This document shows, one piece after another, positions 40,211 through 49,700 of a DNA stretch of 64,000 nucleotides. The notes under the pieces are model-generated. The model worked only from the letters and a program-made list of their open reading frames with translations, did no database searches and was not told the DNA's origin. Both the position numbers and the translations under genes were made by a program. Position 1 is the first letter of the stretch, and the number at the start of each line of letters is the position of its first letter. The DNA is taken from contig NC_020830.1 of NCBI RefSeq assembly GCF_000152945.2, positions 930,001 through 994,000 on the forward strand, given 5' to 3'. Source of the stretch: Polaribacter sp. MED152. GTDB lineage: Bacteria; Bacteroidota; Bacteroidia; Flavobacteriales; Flavobacteriaceae.

Positions 40211-41446
40211 CTAAAAATTGTTACGAATTGTTTCAATTACCCAATCTTTTTTAGATTCTTGCCAAGTTTTAAAATTCTCGTAAAAATTCTCTTTATCATA
40301 CCAATACCAAAACAAAACATCTTTTTGAGCTATGTTTACCAATAACTTCCAAATTAAATCTTGATGCTGTGCCCTCAAAGAAGAGTGTGGTTTGTGCAAA
40401 GCAAAGTACAATTGCTCATCTACAAAATCTGAAATTTTAAGATTGTTATTTACTTTCTTTTTATCTAAATAACGCTCTGCACTCATAACTTTCTTGCGCG
40501 TTTTTAAATCTATTTTATTTAAATAACTTTTAAATAAGGTTTTATCTTTTAAGATATCATCTACAGGATGTTGTGTTTCTTTTAAAGCTTCTCCAAAAAT
40601 AAACTTCTTAATTCTTTCATATCTTTTAGTACCAACTTCTGCCTCTAAATCGCACTCAATAATTACATGATCTTTAAGCTGATTCATTAGTTCTGGCTGT
40701 TCAATATGGAACATTAAAACATCGTAGGTTGTATCATTTATTGCCTCTTTATAAGCTTCTTTGTTTTCAAAAATTAGAATAGGTTTTATAAAATTTCTTA
40801 ACAAATAAACACCTCCAAATGCTCTAGTAAAAAAAGAATCTGAAGTATACACAATAGGTTCTAAATTAATATCTCTCTCACGTAAATCTCCATATTTTTT
40901 TGCTGATGAAATTAATTGCTGATGTAAATTTTCATCAATAAAGTTATAATCTTGATTAAATGTTTCTATCAATTTTAACTGCTCTTCTTTTGCCTTTTTT
41001 AAATCATCTATTAAATGAAAATGAATAGTAATTTCTTTATAATTTAGTACATCTAAAGGTTCGTAAAAAACGTCTATATTCTGATCAAAATCTAAATACA
41101 AAGCAGAATCTCTAGTAATATTTTGAATCTTTTTTGAATAGGTTTTAAAAACCAACTTCATTAATTCTGCATCATAAGAATGAAAAGGATTGTAAATTGG
41201 CAAGCCTTTTTGCAAAGGTGTTATAATAATTGCGTGAGAATTTGCTTCTCCATTATTTAAATAAAATACTTGTTCTTTTTCTTCTGCAATTTCAGGACTC
41301 CAACCAACACCATCTATAGAAAAAGAGTTTAGTTTGGTTGCAGTAAAGCCCAATTTTACTAAACATTTATTGTAACGTTCTACTAATTTTCCACTTATGG
41401 GAATTAGTTCGTTTCTAAATAAATTGGCGTCTTTTAGCTTTTGCAT
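40211..41446 (-). CDS. Conserved cytoplasmic protein, function unknown (DUF6638-like)
   Basis: A 411-residue soluble protein without signal peptide or membrane helix. Notable segments are VFYLNNGEANSHAIIITPLQ near residue 65 and a C-terminal aromatic-rich region (VLFWYWYDKENFYENF). I believe it belongs to a Bacteroidota family catalogued as DUF6638, but cannot confirm the number. It follows the NUDIX gene after 1 base, so it is tightly coupled to that enzyme and the AAA ATPase. Confidence 0.75.
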   Translation of the reverse strand: MQKLKDANLFRNELIPISGKLVERYNKCLVKLGFTATKLNSFSIDGVGWSPEIAEEKEQVFYLNNGEANSHAIIITPLQKGLPIYNPFHSYDAELMKLVFKTYSKKIQNITRDSALYLDFDQNIDVFYEPLDVLNYKEITIHFHLIDDLKKAKEEQLKLIETFNQDYNFIDENLHQQLISSAKKYGDLRERDINLEPIVYTSDSFFTRAFGGVYLLRNFIKPILIFENKEAYKEAINDTTYDVLMFHIEQPELMNQLKDHVIIECDLEAEVGTKRYERIKKFIFGEALKETQHPVDDILKDKTLFKSYLNKIDLKTRKKVMSAERYLDKKKVNNNLKISDFVDEQLYFALHKPHSSLRAQHQDLIWKLLVNIAQKDVLFWYWYDKENFYENFKTWQESKKDWVIETIRNNF

Positions 41447-41447
41447 T

Positions 41448-42038
41448 TTACCTCATCATCTTATTTAATTGCACATATTGCAATAACATAATTGTTCTTG
41501 CATCAATAATTTCTTGTGTTTCTATCATTTTAAAAGCTTCTAAAAAATCTACCTCTAAGATTTCTATTTCCTCATCTTCTGCAGAAACTCCTCCTCCATT
41601 TTTATGGTTATCATTCTCTGAATATTCTCCAATAAATAAATGCACTTTTTCGTTTACAATACCTGGTGATAAAAAAACTGTACTTACTTTTTGTACACTT
41701 TTAATTTTATAACCAACCTCTTCTTCTGTTTCACGAATTGCGGCTTTTTCTGGTGATTCATTCTCATCTATGGCACCTCCAACAACCTCTATTAAAAATC
41801 CGTTTTGAATGCCATGATTATAAACTGGAGCTCTAAATTGTTTTGATAAAACCACTTTATCCGTTTTAGGGTTGTATAACAAAACAGCAATACCATCACT
41901 TTTTCCATACATTTCAAAAGACAATCTTTTTGAAGTGCCATTATTAAAATGATAGTCAAAATTTAAATCTTCTAATTTTCCCCAATTGTCAGATTTTACT
42001 GTTTTTGATACGTTAGTTATTTTCGATTTAGTTTCCAT
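41448..42038 (-). CDS. NUDIX hydrolase, NudK/ADP-sugar type
   Basis: A 196-residue NUDIX enzyme. The Nudix box GGAIDENESPEKAAIRETEE (continuing EVGY) is complete, with SKQFRAPVYNH upstream as in ADP-ribose and GDP-mannose pyrophosphatases. ATG 42038 is preferred to an in-frame TTG at 42044. The start overlaps the AAA gene's stop by 11 bases. It hydrolyses a nucleoside diphosphate derivative; ADP-ribose or a sugar nucleotide is most likely. Confidence 0.88.
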   Translation of the reverse strand: METKSKITNVSKTVKSDNWGKLEDLNFDYHFNNGTSKRLSFEMYGKSDGIAVLLYNPKTDKVVLSKQFRAPVYNHGIQNGFLIEVVGGAIDENESPEKAAIRETEEEVGYKIKSVQKVSTVFLSPGIVNEKVHLFIGEYSENDNHKNGGGVSAEDEEIEILEVDFLEAFKMIETQEIIDARTIMLLQYVQLNKMMR

Positions 42039-43989
42039 TATCAAAACTTTTTCTCGCTTCTAAATCTATATTTAATTGGTTTACTCTTGCATCTACTTTT
42101 CGTTTAAAATCAGTATCTGCAATAGTGGCAACATTATCTAAATAACGAACAACTTCTTGCCTTCTAATTTCTGAAAAATCCAATCCTTTCATATTGGCTT
42201 TCATTAATTCTTGCAACATATTAAATTTGGTTTGGTAATCTTTTTTGAAATAAACTTCAGGATTTTCAAACCAATCTTGTTCTAAATCAAAATCTGTTAA
42301 TCGTAACGAAATAGCAGACTGAATGTTTCTAACATCTCTAGATGAAAAGAATGGAAATATTTTCTGAATTTCTTTATACAAACTAGAAAAGAATTCATGT
42401 TCATTGGTATTAAATTTCTTGCTTGCTATATCATAGGCTTCTAAAACTCTTGCTTCTGATGGTTTTTCGATTGCATTAAGAATTTCGCCCATGCTTTTCG
42501 TTAACCCTTGATCTTTTAAAAACTGGTAACTCTTAGGATTTTGCATGTTCACAAAATCTGGAATTGTTTTTTCAAAATTCTTCCACCAAATGTAATCTTG
42601 ATCTAGAAAATCGTGCTCAGTTCTTGCACCATCAATCTTAAATCTACCTTGAATTCTAGAAATTACAGCCTTATCTAACATTTCTGGTAAATTGGTGAAT
42701 AAACCTACAGAGGAATTACCGTAATTTACAGCATAAGCACCTTCTGTATATCTTAAGAAAACTCCAATAACTTCTTTTACACCAGCAGAAACACCTTGTG
42801 CAGTTCTTTCTTGTAAATTATTCTCTGCATCATCAATTGGTGCAAAAATAATTTTTGTTGGGTCTTGCATTGGCTTCATCCATTCTACCATTTTTTCTGC
42901 AGAACCTCCTTGAAAAGTAGAGATTAACGTATCTGGCATTGGGTGAAACAAAAACGGAATGTCTAAATTATCACAATGCTCTTTTAAACGAGTGGCAATG
43001 GCTGCAATTAACATCGATTTACCTGTTCCTGGAATTCCATAACCCATAAAAACTGGCATAAAACCACCTAATTCTTGAAACGGATTTTTTTGTGCTTCAA
43101 AATCATAACTCAGCATTCTTTCTGTTAACCTTCTTGCAAAATGCTTGGCATCTTTATTACCTACAATCTGCTCAAACTGAATTTTATTGAATTCGACACT
43201 TTTAGCAGTGCCTGCAAAAACGTTTTCCCAGCCTGAAACTGCAAAATCAGAATTTTCTAGTTTGTAAGTTCTATCTGTAATTGTTTCTGTGTATTCCAAA
43301 CTACTTTTACGTAACTGAATTTCATCAATTAAAGCTTCAAAATAAACCACTGTAAAATCGACAACATCTTTGTCTGACCTTATAATTTCTGGATGACCCA
43401 AATACTTATCAAAATAAAATAAAGAACACGCAATACCTTTTAAAGGAGACATGAATGAAACCTCAGGAATACCTGCAAACTTTTGCTTCATTACAGATAA
43501 ATCATCTGAAGCTAAAGGTTTTAAATCGTGCAAAATTTTATACGATGTTGCAAATAATTGAAAAGCTGTAGCCGTTTGTAATTTGCTTTCATATGCTCTC
43601 TTCCCTGATGTATCTAACACTGACTTACGCTCATTTAAAGATGATAAACCAGAGGCATCATAGTAAGCGTCTTTAATCCAAATACCCAAAGTTAAACCCT
43701 CTTGTAGAGTGAATAACGTTTGATTTAAATGCACAGGAATTGCAATTGAATCTGGTAACAAGCGCTTTTTTAATGCTAAAATCGTTTTAGAAATTGAAGT
43801 AACTTCTACATTGCTACCATTATTGGCTCTAGATAAATACAGCAAAATAGAATCGTCTTTGGCATCTTTTTCTCTACTTTTTGCTTTATTACCTTGCTCC
43901 CATTGAATGGATTTAATATAACCAGTAGCTTCATCACGAAGTACATCTAATTCATTTTGTTTTATTGGAAAGGTTGAGTTGTGTTCCAT
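42028..43989 (-). CDS. AAA family ATPase
   Basis: A 653-residue protein with one AAA domain in the middle (about 285-470). Walker A is GYGIPGTGKS (K324), Walker B IIFAPIDDAEN (D386, D387), sensor-1 Asn in LFTNLPEML, and the second region of homology has R445 and R449, as in classical AAA proteins that act as hexamers. A pore-loop-like STFQGGSAEKM lies between. The flanking N-terminal 280 and C-terminal 180 residues are not of a family I know. Encoded between an unknown protein and a NUDIX enzyme; a remodelling role on the coiled-coil or membrane partners is inferred. Confidence 0.85.
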   Translation of the reverse strand: MEHNSTFPIKQNELDVLRDEATGYIKSIQWEQGNKAKSREKDAKDDSILLYLSRANNGSNVEVTSISKTILALKKRLLPDSIAIPVHLNQTLFTLQEGLTLGIWIKDAYYDASGLSSLNERKSVLDTSGKRAYESKLQTATAFQLFATSYKILHDLKPLASDDLSVMKQKFAGIPEVSFMSPLKGIACSLFYFDKYLGHPEIIRSDKDVVDFTVVYFEALIDEIQLRKSSLEYTETITDRTYKLENSDFAVSGWENVFAGTAKSVEFNKIQFEQIVGNKDAKHFARRLTERMLSYDFEAQKNPFQELGGFMPVFMGYGIPGTGKSMLIAAIATRLKEHCDNLDIPFLFHPMPDTLISTFQGGSAEKMVEWMKPMQDPTKIIFAPIDDAENNLQERTAQGVSAGVKEVIGVFLRYTEGAYAVNYGNSSVGLFTNLPEMLDKAVISRIQGRFKIDGARTEHDFLDQDYIWWKNFEKTIPDFVNMQNPKSYQFLKDQGLTKSMGEILNAIEKPSEARVLEAYDIASKKFNTNEHEFFSSLYKEIQKIFPFFSSRDVRNIQSAISLRLTDFDLEQDWFENPEVYFKKDYQTKFNMLQELMKANMKGLDFSEIRRQEVVRYLDNVATIADTDFKRKVDARVNQLNIDLEARKSFDNGN

Positions 43990-44004
43990 CTTTTAACTTT
44001 TTAG

Positions 44005-44041
44005 GAATTTGATTTTTATGGCTAGGCAAAGAATCAAATTC
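44005..44041 (-). promoter_or_regulatory. Intercistronic hairpin
   Basis: GAATTTGATT (44005-44014) and AATCAAATTC (44032-44041) form a perfect 10-bp stem in the 66-base gap between the unknown gene and the AAA gene. There is no T run in the direction of transcription, so it more likely stabilises or processes the mRNA than ends it. Confidence 0.45.
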
Positions 44042-44055
44042 TTTCTTTTTCGTTC

Positions 44056-45099
44056 TTATTTCAATTTTAAGTCAGCCATTTGAATTGGCTCTTGAGCTAA
44101 TACATCTAAAGCTCTTGGTGTTTGGTTGTGCAACAACTGAATAATTCTATGAGGAGCAAAAAGATATTTTTGACTAATAACTTCGCTCCATTTTTGCATT
44201 GTTTGCTTTGAGAAAAAACCACCTTCTGTAAACGTTTCACCTGCAAAAACCTCATCTATAGTTAAAGAAACTGCATAAGATTCTAAAGAAACTGTTTTAT
44301 TAGAAATTCCGCTTAAAATTGCATGCGTAATTTGGTTCTCATCTTTTGCAAATACATTATGTAAAGGCCCTAAATCTATCCTTTTAATATGTTTTGGCTG
44401 AATAGCCGTTAATTTTCTATCAATATTATAAGCCATGGTATCTAATGCCATTTCTCTATCTGCACTTTCCTTTAAAGTTTGATAAATTTTTTCTTTATCC
44501 TTTAAGGCATTATTTCCATCATAATTAAAATACATAAAACAGATGAAAGGCCTGTTATGACTTACATCATAAAAACTCCAGCTTGTAACATAATCGTAAA
44601 TGGCATCTTTAGGAGCATCTAATATTTTACCTTGCACAAAGCGATTAAAAATAAACTGTTTTTCGACTGATGTATAATAGATAATAGATGATGCCTTAAA
44701 TAAATCTGTTTTTTTGATAGGTTGCTTTTTTCTTAAAAGCGTATCTAAAAATTGTTCTTTTAAAACAGAGGTATCTACAAGTTTATCTAAATACTGTTTT
44801 CTTAACTCCAAATCATTATACAAGTACCTAAATTCCAAATAATTAGGAAACCCAGAGTCTGTTAAATCAACTTTCATATTATCCTCTTCATCATACATAT
44901 ATTTAATACGCATGGCTTCTATAGAATATAAAAGCAAATCTGAATATTGTTTAAAGAAAATAATTTCTTGTTGACTACACAGTTGATTTTGTTGAATTCT
45001 AACAATGATTTCCTTTAAAACAAAATCTACCATTTTATGATAAAAAACATATTGTTCTTTAGAGTTTAAAACTGCAGAGTCTAAGGGAGTTGATATCAT
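44056..45099 (-). CDS. Cytoplasmic protein of unknown function in the AAA operon
   Basis: A 347-residue soluble, mostly helical protein. There is no recognisable domain; a possible domain lies around 155-300 (DYVTSWSFYDVSHNRPFICF in the middle). It is the second gene of the operon, 81 bases after the coiled-coil gene and 66 before the AAA gene, and is probably an adaptor for one of them. Confidence 0.72.
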   Translation of the reverse strand: MISTPLDSAVLNSKEQYVFYHKMVDFVLKEIIVRIQQNQLCSQQEIIFFKQYSDLLLYSIEAMRIKYMYDEEDNMKVDLTDSGFPNYLEFRYLYNDLELRKQYLDKLVDTSVLKEQFLDTLLRKKQPIKKTDLFKASSIIYYTSVEKQFIFNRFVQGKILDAPKDAIYDYVTSWSFYDVSHNRPFICFMYFNYDGNNALKDKEKIYQTLKESADREMALDTMAYNIDRKLTAIQPKHIKRIDLGPLHNVFAKDENQITHAILSGISNKTVSLESYAVSLTIDEVFAGETFTEGGFFSKQTMQKWSEVISQKYLFAPHRIIQLLHNQTPRALDVLAQEPIQMADLKLK

Positions 45100-45180
45100 G
45101 GTTTAGCTAAAAGTTTACAGTTATCAGGTTACAATTCAATATGAACTGAATACTGTAAATTGATTTACTGAATACTTGTT

Positions 45181-46527
45181 TTAAGATAACATATCATCAT
45201 CATTAGAAACCTCTTTTTTAGGAGCTTCAGCAGAAGTTTCATCTTCTAAAACTGGTGTTTCTTTATCTGCTTTATAGAAGTCTTCGAAAATTTCTTTCAT
45301 ATCAATACCATATCTATCAGCAAAATTCTTTTGTATATCACCATCCTTCTCTCTAATTTCTTGTAGCGCTTCTGCATAAGTACTATAAACACCATTCATT
45401 ACCTTCTCATGAACTGGAATATTATCCATCATTTCTTGACGAGCTCTTGCGCTTGCAGAATGCATAGAAGCCAAAGTAGCACCAATATGTTCATCGGTTT
45501 TTACACCTAAATGTTCTAAAATTGCAGCAAATTCTTGATCTGTTCTTGCCTTTAAAGCAACTACATAACCATCATAATACTTTAATCGTTCTTCAGTATC
45601 TGATTTCAATTTTGCTCTATGTGTCTGTAAATTAGAACGTAAAGATGTTAAAACTTTAATAGTTAAATTGTGTTTGTGTACAAAACTATCTTTAGAAGCA
45701 GCTAATGTTGTGTAAGCGTTTTTAAGACCTTCTAACTCTTCTACTTTTTGTTCTATTGCAGTTACTTTACCAATAGCTTCTGAATATTCTGTAGATTGTT
45801 TGTCTGCAATTTCATCTAATTCTTGACGCGCTTGTTTTAGCAAGGCATATTGCTCTTCTAACTTACCTTCTACTTCTTTTTTCTTTTCTAAAGCTTTGGT
45901 ATGATTTTTAGAAGCTTCTACAATAGCGGTTTTCAATTTCTCCTCAACCTCTTTAATCTCTATTTCTCTATTTTTAAGTCGACTAACAGCAGCTTGAGAT
46001 TTGTAAGAAAGTTCGCTTAACAAAGTTTGAATATCTGCGCTTTCTATACGCTCTTGAAACATTGCTTTGGCTTTATTATCTGCGCCTGCTCTTACCTTTT
46101 CTGCTTCAGCAAATTCCTGCTCTTCTTTCTTTATTTTAGATTTTCTACCCCAAAGATTATTCCACCACGTATCTGGTTTATTTTGTGCATCTTCTAATTC
46201 AATTCTAGCTCTTTCTAATTCTTTCTGAGCATCATCGATTACCTTTTGTTCAGTTTCATTTAATGCAGAAAACTTTTCGAACATAATACCAACCTCATCT
46301 TGATAATCGGTTAAATCTTTTATAGCATCTAAAAGCGTAGTTCTGTCTTTTTCTGCCATATGAACCACATCATCTAAAGTAGCATTAAGTATTTTTTGAC
46401 GTTTCTGAGGATCATCTTCTTGAGCCAATTTAGACTTCATAGTGTCTACAGCTTTACCCCAGTTAACATCTACTTTTTCTGTTTTTTCATTTGAACTAGT
46501 TTCTAATAAATCAAATTCGTCTGCCAT
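45181..46527 (-). CDS. Long coiled-coil protein (annotated elsewhere as microtubule-binding)
   Basis: A 448-residue cytoplasmic protein, helical throughout, with coiled coils at about 85-140, 165-270 and 285-330 (KALEKKKEVEGKLEEQY). A shorter C-terminal domain holds IGATLASMHSASARARQEMM, then an acidic tail. In databases such Flavobacterial proteins carry the uninformative label microtubule-binding protein. It resembles in layout the coiled-coil TelA/XpaC-type proteins, without their signature. First gene of the operon. Confidence 0.75.
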   Translation of the reverse strand: MADEFDLLETSSNEKTEKVDVNWGKAVDTMKSKLAQEDDPQKRQKILNATLDDVVHMAEKDRTTLLDAIKDLTDYQDEVGIMFEKFSALNETEQKVIDDAQKELERARIELEDAQNKPDTWWNNLWGRKSKIKKEEQEFAEAEKVRAGADNKAKAMFQERIESADIQTLLSELSYKSQAAVSRLKNREIEIKEVEEKLKTAIVEASKNHTKALEKKKEVEGKLEEQYALLKQARQELDEIADKQSTEYSEAIGKVTAIEQKVEELEGLKNAYTTLAASKDSFVHKHNLTIKVLTSLRSNLQTHRAKLKSDTEERLKYYDGYVVALKARTDQEFAAILEHLGVKTDEHIGATLASMHSASARARQEMMDNIPVHEKVMNGVYSTYAEALQEIREKDGDIQKNFADRYGIDMKEIFEDFYKADKETPVLEDETSAEAPKKEVSNDDDMLS

Positions 46528-46732
46528 TTAATTAAGTTTTTTAGTTGAACAATTTTTGGATAAGCAATTTCGTTATTTTTTTTAATTATAAGAAATTTAA
46601 GTTTAATTATATGTAGCTAAAATGAACATGTTGTTACACATAATTTATGATTTCTTCAAAATTGTTACGAAAACTCTATAAATTACTCATATTTATCAAT
46701 GTTAAAAAAAGTTAGTTTCGCTAGTTTTTAAA

Positions 46733-46740
46733 TATATTTG
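46733..46740 (+). promoter_or_regulatory. -7 box (TATATTTG) before the T9SS cargo operon
   Basis: TATATTTG matches TAnnTTTG, 25 bases before ATG 46766. The 46528-46732 stretch upstream is AT-rich and shared with the divergent AAA operon, for which I found no convincing box. Confidence 0.5.
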
Positions 46741-46765
46741 ACAATTGATATTCAAAATTCATTAA

Positions 46766-49700
46766 ATGAAGAAATTTCTATCGTTTCTAGTATTTTTATT
46801 TTGTGCTTCTTCAGCATTTAGCCAGTTAAGTAAAAAACACTTTATACCACCATTGACAAGTGTTTCAACAGATGAGATTGGTCAGCAATACTTTTACATA
46901 TCTACACCAAAAACAAATAATGTTTCTTATAAAATTACTCCAATTGGCAATCCTGATATAACAGCCTATAGTGGAGTGGTCTCTAATGGAAACCCGTTTG
47001 TACAACCAATATTGGATTCCTCTGGTAATTTTGAAGATTTCACTTCAAATAGCCAATTGCATATTACAAATTTTAATGTAGGTGGTATTATTAAAAACAA
47101 AGGGTTCATTATTGAAGCTAGTGATGTTATTTATGTATCTGTAAGGGTTATATCACAATCCACATTTCATGCAGCTGCCTTGGTTAGTAAAGGTAGTTCA
47201 GCATTAGGAAATAGTTTTAGAATTGGTGGTTTTGTTAGAGAAGGGAGCACAGTTAATGGTCATTTAACTTTTGCCTCTTTAATGGCTACTCAAAATAATA
47301 CTACTGTAAATATCACAAACTTACCTGCTGGATTTACTCAACCAAATGGTTCAAATGTGCCTAATGATATAGTTTTAAATGAAGGTGAAAGCTATGTGGT
47401 AGCTTTAAGTGCTTTAGCTGGTCAAGATCCAAAAGATTTAATTGGTGGCTTAATCTCTAGTGACAAACCAATAGTTGTTAATTCTGGATCTGTAGCAGGT
47501 AGTTTTGGAAACGGTAATGGTAGAGATTATGGAATGGACCAAATTGTAGGTGCTGATAAAATAGGTACTGAATATATTTTAGTAAGAGGAAGTGGTATAG
47601 ATAGTAATGAAAATGCATTAATTATTGCACACGAAAATGATACAGAAATATCGATTAATGGTGCCTCTTCTACAACCACAATTGATGCTGGAGAATATTT
47701 TGTAGTTGAAGGAAACAACTACAACAATGGCAATATGTACATAAGTACTTCTAAAGCAGCTTTTGTATATCAAGGTATTGCTGAAATAAATAATCAATTT
47801 CCAGATGCGAATCAAGGTTTATTTTTTGTACCACCATTAAGTTGTGAAAATAAAGGTGACGTAAATAATATTGCAAGTATTGATAGAATTGGTAGTAGTA
47901 ACTTTGTTGGCGGTGTTACCATCGTTACAAATACTGGAGCAACTGTTACCATTAATGATGCAGATATTTCCACATTTTCTCCTCAAGGCCCAACAAATGT
48001 TACAGGTAATGCCAACTACGTAACTTACAATGTCTCTGGACTTAGTGGAAACATAAAAGTGAATAGTGATCAAGAATTATATTGTGCCTACTTTAATAGA
48101 AGTGGAGCAGCTACAACAGGAGCATTTTATTCTGGTTTTCCTTCTGCTCCAGAAATAAATTTTAATACTACAGTTGCCTCTTTAGGAAGTTGTATTCCAA
48201 ACGTTACTTTACAAGCAGCTAATACAGATTTGTTTGATAGTTTTGAATGGCAATTTTTTAACCCTGCTACAAGTAATTGGGAACAAAGAAGTACAACAGC
48301 CGACTATAAACCTTTAGAAAGTGAACCTGGTAGATATCGATTAATTGGTACTATAAATTGTACAGGTGCTACCTTTAATTCAGTAGAAATACCTGTAAGT
48401 TTATGTCCAGATGATTATGACAGTGATTTAATAATTGACAACTTAGATGTCGATTTAGATAATGATGGTATTTTAAATAGTGATGAATCCTTAGGTGATG
48501 GAACTATTAATTTGACAAATTTAAGTAACCCAACAGTTGAAGCTGATGGTGCAATTATACCAAACCTTTTAACAGGTAATTTAACAAGCGATGGCAATGT
48601 TAGTTTTGTTGGAAGTACAAACGGAAACTTTACATCAACAATAAACGATAACAGTACATCTAATGCTGCTAATATATATGTTCTAAATAGCTCTGAAACT
48701 TTTAATTTCGAGTTTACACAAGATGCAAGCCAACCACATACTTCAATATCTGGTGTAGAATATGAAGTTGGAATAGGACCAGCTGCAAAAAATGTTACAT
48801 TAATAGACCCTGATAATATATTACTAGTCGACACCAATTTTGATGGTGAATTCGAAGCAGGTGTAGATAATTATTCGAGTTCTCTTATTAGATTTACTTA
48901 TAATCCTGCTCCTAATGGAAATACACCATTTAAATTTGTGGCTAATGATGTTGATGAAGTTATATTTTTACATACAGCAACCTCAAATGTTACAAATTCA
49001 ATATTTAATGGAAACATAAAATTAACAAATGTAAGAATGGATTCTGATGGTGATGGAATTGAAGATGCATTGGATTTAGATTCTGATAATGATGGTGTTC
49101 CAGATATTTTTGAAGCAGCCAACGAAAGTATTTCACTATTAAATACAGATGCCAATTTAGATGGTTTAGATGATGTTTTTGATTCAGTAACTTTAGTGAA
49201 TGATACAGATGGAGATGGAGTTCCAAATCATTTAGACTTAGATTCTGATAATGATGGAATTTATGATTTAGTAGAATCTGGTTTTACCCTTACTGATGCC
49301 AATAATGACGGAATTATCGATAATGCAAACGCTGCTAATGTTGGTATTAACGGATTATTAGATGCTTTAGAAAGCACTCCTGATTCAGGAATTTTAGCAA
49401 ACGCTTTAAGAAATTCTGATGCCACTTCTGTGGTCACAGCAAATCAAGATACTATTTACGATTTTGCAGATTTAGATGCTGATGGAGATGATTGTTTTGA
49501 TGTTATTGAAGCTGGTTTTACAGGAAACGGTTCTGGTATTTTATTTGCAAATCCTTTTGCAACAGATGCAAATGGTTTGGTAATTAACAATACAGATGGC
49601 TACACAACACCAAATGCAGATTACATTACAAGTGCACCAATAATCGTTAACTCTTTTGTAGATCCTGTTTTCTGTGAATTAAATACAGAAGTAATGACGA

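Noticed and set aside
48415..49226. Several antisense ORFs within the giant secreted protein gene
   Set aside because: Low-complexity shadows of Asp/Asn-rich codons; no start context or domain.
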